Positions 44,012-52,727 of a DNA stretch of 64,000 nt are shown one piece after another. The position numbers and the translations under genes are program-made. Source of the DNA: Butyrivibrio sp. LC3010 (GTDB lineage: Bacteria; Bacillota; Clostridia; Lachnospirales; Lachnospiraceae); contig NZ_AUJU01000007.1 of assembly GCF_000424385.1 (NCBI RefSeq), positions 1 to 64,000 on the forward strand, given 5' to 3'. Positions within the stretch are counted from its first letter, which is position 1; the number at the start of each line of letters is the position of its first letter. The notes below the pieces were generated by a model, which saw only the letters and a list, made by a program, of their open reading frames with translations, made no database searches and had not been told where the DNA came from.

Positions 44012-44899
44012 ATGAATAAGCATGATATAAAAAAGGGATTAACCATTTTTGTTTTTCTCCTTCCGGGATTACTTCTGTTTGTGAGTATTTTGATTGCTCC
44101 GATAGCCGTGTCTGTTTACAGAAGTTTGTATGACTGGAATGGTTTTTCTGAGGGAACTTTTATAGGATTTGATAACTATATAGAACTATTCACCAACGGG
44201 TCCATCAAATTTATAACATCCTTGAAAAACTCGTTGATACTGGCATTTTTCTCCGTGTTTGTACAGCTGCCGTTTGCATTGTTTCTGGCACTTTTGCTCG
44301 GCAGAAGAGAGAGTAGAAAAGAAAGAATTTATCTGAGCATTTTCTTTATGCCAGTTTTGATCTCAACTGTGGTTATTGGTCAGCTTTGGCTTAAAATATA
44401 TAATCCGGATTATGGTCTTTTGAACAGATTTCTGGATTTGGTAAAACTTGGGGATTTAAAGCATGTATGGGTAGGAGATGTAAAAACAGCCCTTGGAAGT
44501 GTAATTGTTCCCACAGTATGGCAGTATATCGGATATCACATGCTGCTTATGTATGCAGGAGTAAAGGGCGTTGATACAGATCTTAGAGAAGCTGCAATGC
44601 TGGATGGTGCTACAAAGTGGCAGGTTGACAGATATGTGGTAATACCGATCATCAAACCCATTATCAGAGTCAGCGTTATCTTTGCGGTAACCGGATCTCT
44701 TAAAACCTATGACCTGGTAAGAATACTTACTGAAGGTGGTCCGTTCCAATCCACAGAAGTGCCCAGTACACTTTTGGAAAATATGTTGTTCCTAAGGAAC
44801 AGATATGGAATGGGCAGTACGATTTCAGTTATGTTGATAATTATGTGCTTTGCCTTTGCACTTCTTATAAGCGCAGCATTTAAAGAGAAGGAAGATTGA
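44012..44899 (+). CDS. Sugar ABC transporter permease (MsmF/MalF type)
   Basis: 295 residues, six membrane helices, EAA motif EAAMLDGATKWQ near 195. The ATG at 44012 is preferred to a TTG 6 bp upstream, as GGGAAGG lies 7 bp before it. Forms a heterodimer with the next permease. Confidence 0.93.
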   Translation: MNKHDIKKGLTIFVFLLPGLLLFVSILIAPIAVSVYRSLYDWNGFSEGTFIGFDNYIELFTNGSIKFITSLKNSLILAFFSVFVQLPFALFLALLLGRRESRKERIYLSIFFMPVLISTVVIGQLWLKIYNPDYGLLNRFLDLVKLGDLKHVWVGDVKTALGSVIVPTVWQYIGYHMLLMYAGVKGVDTDLREAAMLDGATKWQVDRYVVIPIIKPIIRVSVIFAVTGSLKTYDLVRILTEGGPFQSTEVPSTLLENMLFLRNRYGMGSTISVMLIIMCFAFALLISAAFKEKED

Positions 44900-44900
44900 T

Positions 44901-45749
44901 ATGGAAAGCAATTCGATTAAGGAAACAAACCCTGCTTTTAAGGTTATTACAAATATATTTTTAGCAATATGGGCCATAATAAACTTATTTCCTATATACT
45001 TTATGTTTACTTTTTCACTCAAATCAAATGACGAGATTTTTGGTGAAAATGTGATCGGACTTCCCAAAAAATGGCTGTGGTCAAACTTCACAACTGCTAT
45101 GGGAACAGGAAATATGGGACTGTATTTCTTTAACAGTCTGCTTGTTACAACAATCGCAATTGCAATCTCTATTATGGCTGCGATGATGGCAACCTATGCG
45201 ATTACCAGAATCAGATGGAAGGGAAGTAAGCTGACAAATGCATTTTTTATGCTGGGGCTCACTATACCTATTCAGGCATCGATTGTACCGGTATATGTAG
45301 TATTGTCAAAGCTTCATTGGTTAAATAAGTATTCAACCCTCATAATTCCTTATGCTGCCTTTGCGCTTTCAATGGCAATACTTATCTGTACCGGATTTAT
45401 GTCTGAGATACCGTATGCACTGGATGAAGCCGCAAGAATAGATGGCTGTGGATTGTTTGGAACATTCTTCAGAATCATTCTTCCTCTTATGAAACCGGCT
45501 GTTTCAACCGTAGGCGTTTATTCTTACCTTCAGTGCTGGAATGAGTTCATGTTTGCCAACGTCTTCATATCTGATTCTGTGCATAGGACATTGCCGGTTG
45601 GTATCAAGGCTTTGTCAGGACAGCATACCACGGAATGGGGACCTATCGGAGCTGCGCTTGTTATAGCGACGTTCCCGACACTTATTGTCTATATCTTCCT
45701 TAGCAAAAAGATTCAGGCAAGCTTTATTGCAGGTGCTGTTAAGGGATGA
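44901..45749 (+). CDS. Sugar ABC transporter permease (MsmG/MalG type)
   Basis: 282 residues, six membrane helices, EAA motif DEAARIDGCGLF near 176. It begins 1 bp after the preceding stop codon with AAGGA upstream, so translation is coupled. The C-terminal KKIQASFIAGAVKG is a common ending of this family. The transporter has no ATPase of its own here. Confidence 0.93.
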   Translation: MESNSIKETNPAFKVITNIFLAIWAIINLFPIYFMFTFSLKSNDEIFGENVIGLPKKWLWSNFTTAMGTGNMGLYFFNSLLVTTIAIAISIMAAMMATYAITRIRWKGSKLTNAFFMLGLTIPIQASIVPVYVVLSKLHWLNKYSTLIIPYAAFALSMAILICTGFMSEIPYALDEAARIDGCGLFGTFFRIILPLMKPAVSTVGVYSYLQCWNEFMFANVFISDSVHRTLPVGIKALSGQHTTEWGPIGAALVIATFPTLIVYIFLSKKIQASFIAGAVKG

Positions 45750-45785
45750 TAAATGGTTTATAATAGAATAGTTAGTTATTTAAAG

Positions 45786-45816
45786 ACACTAAGCTTTGCA
45801 ATATAAAGCTTAGTGT
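45786..45816 (+). promoter_or_regulatory. 12-bp hairpin between permease and histidine kinase genes
   Basis: Perfect arms ACACTAAGCTTT and AAAGCTTAGTGT with loop GCAATAT. No T run follows, so it is more likely an RNA-processing or stability element, or a weak terminator. Confidence 0.55.
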
Positions 45817-45837
45817 ACTTGTGCATTAGGGGAAAAT

Positions 45838-47592
45838 ATGAACCGTCCGGGGAGTCTGTCTCGAATAAATAAAGATAAAGAATCACTGTCTCTTAGTCTA
45901 AAGAAGCTTATCTATGGGATAGTTTTTCTTGTTATTGCTTCGTTTGTTATATCCATGTATATAGTCACCGAAAGAGAGAGAAGGGATTATGGCATACGGG
46001 ATACGGACAACGTTCTGAAAACTCTTTCAAGTAATGTCAGCTCAGACATAGAAAAATATAAATCCCTTTCGAGACTCATTATGATTGAGTCCAGAGTCGT
46101 TGATTTTCTTCGTGCAAGTGAACCAAGCGTAGATATAGGAATGATAAATGATGCCAGATACGGAATCATGGATATTCTGAACGCTACGGAGGGCGTTGAT
46201 TCTGTGATGATCTTCAGGGAAGATATGATCATGGTGGCAACAAACAGGTTTACTTATAAATATGATTATGAGCTTATGAACAGTGATTCCTGGCGGAAGG
46301 ATATAAATGACGGAAATGGTGGGGCTGTCGTGTCACTCAACAGTAATGGAGTGGCTGCGAAGTCAGACGGAAGACCTGTTGTGACGATAGGAAGAGAGAT
46401 CAATGATATAGACACTCAGAAAAGAACCGGACTTTTGATGATGAACATATCCACCAGCGTTTTTGAGAGAATGCTGCTTAGACTTGGATATAACGACATC
46501 TGTATAATGGGTGTCGACGGCACTTATCTTGCGGGAAACTATGAATACAGTGAGTACTTTGGACCTGATTTTATAAATGAAAAAATAGAGTACAAAGATA
46601 TAATCCTTGGAGGAGAGGAAGCCTTACTTGCAGGGTGTACCGTAAAGGATCTTCCAATAGTGATTCTGAGAGTGTCTCCATATGGAAAGGAAGGTATTCC
46701 GTTCAGGATTTTGTTTGTTCTCTTGTTTTTGCTTGTGGTATTGACTGTTCTTGCTATATTTGTAGGCGTTTTTATAAGAAAAAATATAACCGATCCGATT
46801 TTTGGATTATCTGCAGCAATGGAGAGAAACAAGAAATCTGGTGTGCTTAAAAAGATTGAGGTTCAAGTTCCGTACAGTGAGTTTGGCATGCTCGAGGATG
46901 ATTATAATAGTATGATCGATCATGTAAATGAACTGTTTGACAAGCTTGTGGAGAAAGAAAAGACCTTGCAGAAAGCAGAGATGAGAGTCTTGCAGGAGCA
47001 GATAAAGCCTCACTTTTTATATAATTCGATAGAAACCATAGGATTTATGGCACTGGATTCAGGGGCAGAGAGTGTACATGATGCTCTTGAGACATTGGGA
47101 AGCTTTTACAGAAACTTCCTCAGTAAAGGTGGAAGAGAGATACCGCTTGAGAGGGAGGTTCAAATTGTGAAAGATTATTTATCGCTTCAGAAATTGCGAT
47201 ATGGAGATATTCTGGAGGATGAATATGACATAGATGAGGATACGTTGTCGTTTATTGTACCTAAACTGATACTTCAGCCTTTGGTTGAAAACTGTATATA
47301 TCATGGGATACGCATGAAGGGAGAAAAGGGTACAATAAAAGTATCGGCAAAGCTCATAGACGGGGAACTGCATCTGACAATAAAAGATACAGGGGTAGGT
47401 ATGGATGCAGATAAGATAGAGAGCATTTTGTCAGCAAAGGGTGCTACCAATGATCAGAACACAGAGAGCTTTGGTCTGTGGGGCACAATTGAGAGAATCA
47501 GGTTTTATACCGGCAGAGAGGATGTAGTAAGAATCAGAAGTGAGATTGGGGAATACACTGAGATTGAAATTTTGATCCCCAATACGCTTTAG
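45838..47592 (+). CDS. Sensor histidine kinase, YesM family
   Basis: 584 residues: transmembrane segment (about 23-43), external sensor region, second transmembrane segment (about 287-313), HAMP-like stretch, then a His_kinase domain with His392 in IKPHFLYN and an ATPase domain (LVENCIYHGI, IKDTGVGMD). This is the YesM/LytS-like kinase class that goes with sugar ABC modules. It likely reports on an extracellular sugar or on the binding protein. AGGGG precedes the ATG. It is followed by its response regulator after 10 bp. Confidence 0.93.
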   Translation: MNRPGSLSRINKDKESLSLSLKKLIYGIVFLVIASFVISMYIVTERERRDYGIRDTDNVLKTLSSNVSSDIEKYKSLSRLIMIESRVVDFLRASEPSVDIGMINDARYGIMDILNATEGVDSVMIFREDMIMVATNRFTYKYDYELMNSDSWRKDINDGNGGAVVSLNSNGVAAKSDGRPVVTIGREINDIDTQKRTGLLMMNISTSVFERMLLRLGYNDICIMGVDGTYLAGNYEYSEYFGPDFINEKIEYKDIILGGEEALLAGCTVKDLPIVILRVSPYGKEGIPFRILFVLLFLLVVLTVLAIFVGVFIRKNITDPIFGLSAAMERNKKSGVLKKIEVQVPYSEFGMLEDDYNSMIDHVNELFDKLVEKEKTLQKAEMRVLQEQIKPHFLYNSIETIGFMALDSGAESVHDALETLGSFYRNFLSKGGREIPLEREVQIVKDYLSLQKLRYGDILEDEYDIDEDTLSFIVPKLILQPLVENCIYHGIRMKGEKGTIKVSAKLIDGELHLTIKDTGVGMDADKIESILSAKGATNDQNTESFGLWGTIERIRFYTGREDVVRIRSEIGEYTEIEILIPNTL

Positions 47593-47602
47593 GGGTGGTT
47601 GT

Positions 47603-48364
47603 ATGTACAGAGTTATGATTATAGATGATGAAGAATCCGCAAGGAAGCTTATGAGAGCAGCAATAGATTACAAAAGCCTTGATATGGAGGTTGTCGGAGA
47701 GGCGGCAAGCGGAATTGAGGCCATAAATATTATTGATGACATAAGACCGGATATTGCTTTTGTGGATATTTCCATGCCCTTTATGGACGGGATAGAATTC
47801 ACAGAAACAGCCACGAAGCGCTATCCAAATCTGATAATAATCATAATGACTGCAATTGATAAGTTTGAATATGCCAGAAAATGTGTAAGTCTGCCTGTAT
47901 TTGACTACATGCTTAAGCCTATGGTCCGCGCAGAGGTAACAAAGGTTTTGGAGAAGGTAAAGGATAAGCTGGACAGTGAAGGAAACAGAGCATCTGATTT
48001 TGAAGAAAATGAAGAGGAGCTTATTCCTGAGGAGACAGATTCCACAGAGCTTATAAAGAAATATGTGAAGGAAAATATCACTGACTCCACACTTAATCTT
48101 GCTTTTGTGGCACAGAATTTTGGCTTTAGCGCCAGCTATCTTTCAAGGAAATTCAAACAGGATACCGGGAAAAATTTTGCAAAGTATCTGAATGATCTTC
48201 GAATGAAAAAAGCTATCAAATATGCAGAACTTGGCTACAAGATGTATCAGACTGCAGCGAAGGTCGGAATACCTGACCCTAATTATTTTGGCAGATGCTT
48301 TAAGAAATATGTGGGAATGAGTTATTCGGATTATGTAATTGAAAAATGCCAGGTTGACAAGTAA
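47603..48364 (+). CDS. Response regulator with AraC-type output (short YesN)
   Basis: 253 residues: receiver domain (1-120) with acidic pocket near 8, phospho-acceptor Asp55 (FVDISMP) and Lys105, then two AraC helix-turn-helices (about 155-250; LAFVAQNFGFSASYLSRKFK). Typical YesN proteins are around 500 residues because of a middle helical region; it is missing here. AGGGGTGG lies before the ATG. It would activate the transporter operon on signal from the kinase (inference). Confidence 0.92.
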   Translation: MYRVMIIDDEESARKLMRAAIDYKSLDMEVVGEAASGIEAINIIDDIRPDIAFVDISMPFMDGIEFTETATKRYPNLIIIIMTAIDKFEYARKCVSLPVFDYMLKPMVRAEVTKVLEKVKDKLDSEGNRASDFEENEEELIPEETDSTELIKKYVKENITDSTLNLAFVAQNFGFSASYLSRKFKQDTGKNFAKYLNDLRMKKAIKYAELGYKMYQTAAKVGIPDPNYFGRCFKKYVGMSYSDYVIEKCQVDK

Positions 48365-48382
48365 GTGACAACTGCGTATTAT
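48354..48382 (+). promoter_or_regulatory. SRP RNA promoter
   Basis: Perfect -35 TTGACA (48354-48359), 17-bp spacer, -10 TATTAT (48377-48382). It overlaps the last codons of the response regulator gene. The expected start, about 48390, coincides with the first bases of the SRP RNA stem. Confidence 0.8.
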
Positions 48383-48391
48383 AAACAAATG

Positions 48392-48555
48392 ACGGTCCTG
48401 TAACGGGTGCACGCTCGTGTGGGATTGGGTCTTATGCAATGAGAGCCTGCGAACCGTGTCAGGTCGGGAACGAAGCAGCACTAAGCGGAATCTCTCATGT
48501 GTTGTAAGGTCGCCTGATTTCACCTTGCGTGTGTCCATTACAGGACCGTATTTTT
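48392..48555 (+). ncRNA. ffs: Signal recognition particle RNA (4.5S-like)
   Basis: The conserved SRP54-binding domain is clear: CGAACCGTGTCAGGTC, a GGAA tetraloop closed by G-C, then CGAAGCAGCACTAAGCG. It sits at the tip of a long hairpin whose outer arms ACGGTCCTGTAA (48392-48403) and TTACAGGACCGT (48538-48549) pair perfectly, with further helical segments such as CACGC/GCGTG and GAGAG/CTCTC. A T run follows and should end transcription. At about 160 nt it is between the small (~100 nt) and large (~270 nt) bacterial forms; an Alu domain is not obvious. Confidence 0.92.
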
Positions 48556-48580
48556 ACATTTTCTTTGCAGCAAGAATTTC

Positions 48581-49447
48581 TTATTTTGCACACCAATACA
48601 TGTTTCTGAATTCTGTAGGTGTACATCCCTTGATGATTTTGAACATTCTGATAAATGATGACAAAGACGGAAATCCGCAGTTTAACGCAACATCCGTAAC
48701 TGAATTACTGGGATCGGTTAAAAAGGTTTCAGCTTTTGCTATACGCTTCTGATTGACATACTTATAGAAGGAAACATTGGTGAATTGTTTAAACCTTCTT
48801 GAAAAGTAGAATTTACTAAAGCCGCTTTTGTCAGCAATCTCATCAAGGCTTAAGTCTTCGGAGCAGTGATCCTGAATATAATCACATATCTCCAGGAATT
48901 TTCCAAAGTATTCGTCGCCGCGCTGGTATTCCATAAAGTTGGAGTTCTCACGCTTATCGACATAGTTCTTCCCTATTAGTGACAAAAATGCCAAAAGTTT
49001 GCAGAAAATATCAACCTCCGAGAAGGAATCATTTTTGCTGTAGATTTCGTTTATCTCAAGAAGCAGAGATTTTGCATGGTCATGTATTTGAGGATACTCC
49101 TCAGGGGTCACTATGGTATAAGGTGACATGAGATTAATCAGTCCGTCTATCTCATGCATAAATCTAAGTTCGGTAGTGTCGGGCTGAAAAATTATACGCT
49201 TTCCGATTTCGGGAGCTTTGATTGAATGAATACATCCGGGACAGATGATGATAATATCTTCCTCGCGCAAAACAATATCTTCACCTGCACAGTTTAAATA
49301 ATAAAGATTGCTGGTGGGCATGATGATTTCTATTGCAGCATGCCAATGTGCAGGATAATCCTCATACTCATTGTTGTTATAAAGCTTTACTGATGTACTT
49401 TGGTTGAAATTAACAGTTTCAATTAGTCCGTTTAATGTTTCAATCAT
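48581..49447 (-). CDS. AraC-family regulator with cupin-type sensing domain
   Basis: 288 residues from ATG 49447, with GGAGAG 6 bp before it on the minus strand; the longer frame to 49498 has no ribosome site. An N-terminal cupin-like sugar-binding domain (HWHAAIEII-like near 33) and a C-terminal AraC double helix-turn-helix (about 185-285; LSLDEIADKSGFSKFYFSRRFKQ-type). It is divergent from the GH43 gene and probably controls it in response to sugar. The three direct repeats at 49531-49582 are likely its sites. Confidence 0.9.
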   Translation of the reverse strand: MIETLNGLIETVNFNQSTSVKLYNNNEYEDYPAHWHAAIEIIMPTSNLYYLNCAGEDIVLREEDIIIICPGCIHSIKAPEIGKRIIFQPDTTELRFMHEIDGLINLMSPYTIVTPEEYPQIHDHAKSLLLEINEIYSKNDSFSEVDIFCKLLAFLSLIGKNYVDKRENSNFMEYQRGDEYFGKFLEICDYIQDHCSEDLSLDEIADKSGFSKFYFSRRFKQFTNVSFYKYVNQKRIAKAETFLTDPSNSVTDVALNCGFPSLSSFIRMFKIIKGCTPTEFRNMYWCAK

Positions 49448-49530
49448 AGCTTCTCTCCGAAAAATAAACGTCAACATGGTCACAAATTGCGTTAGCAATA
49501 TTTGCTAATAACTAATAAAATTCTATTACA

Positions 49531-49582
49531 AAATGGTGCCTGCGCGACAATCAAATGTTGCCTTGTAATTGCTAAATGTTGC
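49531..49582. promoter_or_regulatory. Three AraC-type direct repeats
   Basis: AAATGGTGCC at 49531, AAATGTTGCC at 49553 and AAATGTTGCG at 49574 are spaced 22 and 21 bp, two helical turns apart. They lie between the divergent AraC and GH43 genes. Beyond them, the 350-bp gap has AT-rich sequence, with no gene seen. Confidence 0.6.
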
Positions 49583-49844
49583 GATTTAACTTAATTTTAT
49601 TGTGAATTATTTACAATAGTTCCACCCAAATAAAATTGAGATTCGACAAAGTGTGCATTTTGGACAAAATATAGAGAGCAATTATTTATAACCAACAAAC
49701 AATTATTGAAAAGATGATTCTATTTGTATGTGTTATTTTATGCTAAGAGAATTTTATAGACATTATTGCATGAACGAAGTCAGAAAAAATGTTCAGGAAT
49801 TTGTATGATCATAATCAAAGGACTAAGTGATTAGAGGAGTATTT

Positions 49845-50828
49845 ATGAGTAAAGAGAGAGAACCCTTAGTAACAAATATTTTTACTGCAGATCCTTCTGC
49901 ACATGTATTTAATGGAAGAATATATGTATATCCGTCACATGATGTTCCGCATAATGGAGAGGATAATGATAACGGAGATGAGTATCAGATGGAAGACTAC
50001 CATATTCTTTCCATGGATAAGATCGGCGGTGAAGTAACAGACCATGGCGTAGCACTTAGCATGCACGATGTTCCGTGGGTAAGAGATCAGATGTGGGCAC
50101 CTGATGCGGTTTTCACAAATGATAAATATTATCTGGTATTTCCGGCAAGAGACAAGGAAGGAAATTTCAGACTTGGTATTGCTGTAAGTGATAAGCCTGA
50201 GGGTCCCTTCAAGCCTGAGGAGGACTGCATCGAGGGAAGCTTTAGTATTGATCCCTGCTCATTTAAGGATGATGATGGCAAAGTATATGTATACTTTGGT
50301 GGTCTTTGGGGCGGTCAGCTTGAAAAGTACAGAACCGGTAAGTTTGATCCTGAAGGAACAGAGCCTGAAAAGGACGAACCGGCAGTTTGCCCTAAATGTG
50401 CGCTTATGACAGAGGATATGAAAGCTTTTGCAGAAAAGCCCGTAGATATTCAGATACTTGATGAAAACGGAAAGCCTCTGCTTGCAGGTGATGAGGATCG
50501 CAGATATTTTGAGGGTCCCTGGATGCACAAATTTAATGGGAAGTATTATTTTTCATATTCTACAGGTACAACACACTATCTTTGCTATGCAGAGAGTGAT
50601 TCCCCTTATGGACCATTTACTTATAAGGGACGTATCATGGAGCCTGTAATAGGCTGGACTACACATCACTCAATAGTTGAGGTTGATGGTGAGTGGTATC
50701 TGTTCTACCATGATGCTGAGTTTTCAGGTGGTATAAATCACAGAAGATGCGTAAAGTATACAAAGCTCAATATCGCAGCTGATGGAACGATAGAGACAAT
50801 TCATCCCTATGATCACAAAGAAGCCTGA
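49845..50828 (+). CDS. Glycoside hydrolase family 43 protein
   Basis: 327 residues from ATG 49845 (AGAGGAG before it). The five-bladed beta-propeller pattern is visible: catalytic Asp in FTADPSAHVF (near 18), pKa-modulating Asp in SIDPCSF near 138, and general acid Glu in RYFEGPWMHKF near 226. It is probably an arabinofuranosidase or beta-xylosidase, acting in the cytoplasm as there is no signal peptide. The nearby transporter and AraC gene suggest import of arabino- or xylo-oligosaccharides. Confidence 0.9.
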   Translation: MSKEREPLVTNIFTADPSAHVFNGRIYVYPSHDVPHNGEDNDNGDEYQMEDYHILSMDKIGGEVTDHGVALSMHDVPWVRDQMWAPDAVFTNDKYYLVFPARDKEGNFRLGIAVSDKPEGPFKPEEDCIEGSFSIDPCSFKDDDGKVYVYFGGLWGGQLEKYRTGKFDPEGTEPEKDEPAVCPKCALMTEDMKAFAEKPVDIQILDENGKPLLAGDEDRRYFEGPWMHKFNGKYYFSYSTGTTHYLCYAESDSPYGPFTYKGRIMEPVIGWTTHHSIVEVDGEWYLFYHDAEFSGGINHRRCVKYTKLNIAADGTIETIHPYDHKEA

Positions 50829-50914
50829 GAACAAAATGAAATAAAGCGGGAAATATTCTATGAAATAATAAGCCCTGTCTGATACGGTTTCGGAATTTAA
50901 TAAATAACATAAAA

Positions 50915-50951
50915 AAGCCATGACAAAAAAATTTCACTTTGTCATGGCTTA
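50915..50951. terminator. Convergent terminator between GH43 and pncB
   Basis: AAGCCATGACAAA and TTTGTCATGGCTT arms, perfect, with A-rich and T-rich flanks. Confidence 0.88.
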
Positions 50952-51024
50952 TTTTGTAATTAAGTTGTGTTTTTGGCGAGGCTCTTTACGAGCCTTGTAG
51001 AGCAAATAATTGATTGTAAATACT

Positions 51025-52500
51025 TTAGTTTTCTACATTTGTCATATCGAGACCACTCATCTGATCAAGAAGCTTCATCTTTGTGTCATAAAGTCTTCTT
51101 GAAAGGTCCACATGAACCTCGTGAGGGTTGAAAAGACGTCTTGTCTCATCCCAAAGAGTATCCTGTTCCTTGAGGCAGTATTCACGGATATCCATTGTCT
51201 TTGGAGATGTGTATACACATTCACCGTTTTTAAAGATGGGTACCATGATCTCACGAAGAGTAAAGCTGCCTGCAGGGAGAAGTGTCTTCTTCCAGGGTTC
51301 CTGAGGATCGAAGATAAGAAGCTGTTTATCCTCGGTAAAGGTCTCGTTTTCAAGACATATGAGATCTGCTTTAAGTTTGCCGCTGGCTTTTTCATATATT
51401 CTGTAGATTTTTTTGTTTCCCGGATTTGTAACCTTCTCAGAGTTCTCGGATAATTTGATTTTGGGAATGAATTCTCCGTCCTCGCTCTTTATAGCCGCAA
51501 GCTTATACACGCCACCGAAGGATGGATTGTCCTTGGCAGTGATGAGGTGGGTTCCTACACCCCAGGAAGTGATTGCAGCACCCTGAGTTTTAAGGGAAGA
51601 GATAAGGTACTCATCAAGGTCGTTTGAAGCAGAAATAACGGCATCAGGGAAACCGGCTTCATCCAGCATTTTCCTTGCCTTTTTGGAAAGGTATGCAAGG
51701 TCGCCGCTATCAAGTCTTATGCCATAGAAGGAAAGGTCTATGCCTTCTTCTTTCATCTCTTTAAATACACGGATAGCGTTGGGAACACCTGAATTTAAGG
51801 TGTCATATGTATCAACAAGAAGAATACAAGCTGAAGGATAAAGTTTGGCGTAGGTCTTAAATGCTGTGTATTCATCAGGGAAACTCATGATCCAGCTGTG
51901 AGCGTGGGTTCCCTTAACAGGTATATCAAAAAGCTGACCACAAAGAACGTTACTTGTTCCTATACATCCGCCGATTACGGCAGCTCTGGCACCATAGGTT
52001 CCTGCATCGGGACCCTGGGCGCGTCTTAAACCAAATTCCATTATGCCGTCACCCTGGGCTGCATAACAGATTCGTGCTGCCTTGGTGGCTATAAGGGACT
52101 GATGATTGATGATGTTGAGAATTGCAGTTTCTACAAGCTGCGCTTCCATTATGGGCGCGATAACTTTTACCAGGGGTTCTCTGGGGAAAATAAGTGTGCC
52201 TTCCGGAATAGAGTAGATGTCTCCACTAAACTTAAAGTCTCTTAAGTAGTCGAGGAAATCTTCATCAAATATTCCTACGCTCCTTAAGTAATTGATGTCC
52301 TCTTCATCAAAATGCAGCTCTTTAATATAATTTATGAGCTGTTCAAGGCCTGCCATGATTGAATAACCGCCACCAAAGGGATTATTTCTGAAAAACGCAT
52401 CAAAAATAACGGTTTCGTTCTGGGATTTGTTCTTGAAATATCCCTGCATCATAGTCAGTTCGTAGAGGTCGGTTAATAGTGTCAGATTTTGTCTGTCCAT
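51025..52500 (-). CDS. pncB: Nicotinate phosphoribosyltransferase
   Basis: 491 residues. NAPRTase motifs: LTDLYELTMMQGYF near 8, a FGLRRAQGPDAG segment near 156, the histidine-bearing KGTHAHSW near 196 and LDSGDLAYLSKKAR near 262. It converts nicotinate and PRPP to nicotinate mononucleotide in NAD salvage. Length matches the Firmicute form. On its strand a GGTACTTTAT segment precedes the ATG; GAAGGTA is the probable ribosome site. Monocistronic. Confidence 0.94.
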   Translation of the reverse strand: MDRQNLTLLTDLYELTMMQGYFKNKSQNETVIFDAFFRNNPFGGGYSIMAGLEQLINYIKELHFDEEDINYLRSVGIFDEDFLDYLRDFKFSGDIYSIPEGTLIFPREPLVKVIAPIMEAQLVETAILNIINHQSLIATKAARICYAAQGDGIMEFGLRRAQGPDAGTYGARAAVIGGCIGTSNVLCGQLFDIPVKGTHAHSWIMSFPDEYTAFKTYAKLYPSACILLVDTYDTLNSGVPNAIRVFKEMKEEGIDLSFYGIRLDSGDLAYLSKKARKMLDEAGFPDAVISASNDLDEYLISSLKTQGAAITSWGVGTHLITAKDNPSFGGVYKLAAIKSEDGEFIPKIKLSENSEKVTNPGNKKIYRIYEKASGKLKADLICLENETFTEDKQLLIFDPQEPWKKTLLPAGSFTLREIMVPIFKNGECVYTSPKTMDIREYCLKEQDTLWDETRRLFNPHEVHVDLSRRLYDTKMKLLDQMSGLDMTNVEN

Positions 52501-52727
52501 ATAAAGTACCTTCTTCTTAAATGTGTATTTTTTTAAAAAAGCTTCAAAAACAATAATACCACAAATAATCGGTAAATATTATGCAAAATACGCAAAATAG
52601 GAAGGCCGAAGAAGCGCTCAGTGTCATTGTTTTTTAGTTCATCTTATTATAAAATGGAAACGATTAATTTTTTAAACAATATCATTAAAATAGAGATAAT
52701 TTTGATTTATGGGATGGACAGGTAGTT

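Noticed and set aside
48417..48752. Reading frames over the SRP RNA
   Set aside because: The region folds as SRP RNA with a promoter and terminator; the frames lack ribosome sites.
52655..52672. Catabolite-response (cre) site near the XpaC-like gene
   Set aside because: ATGGAAACGATT matches half of the consensus only; the second half does not end in CA.
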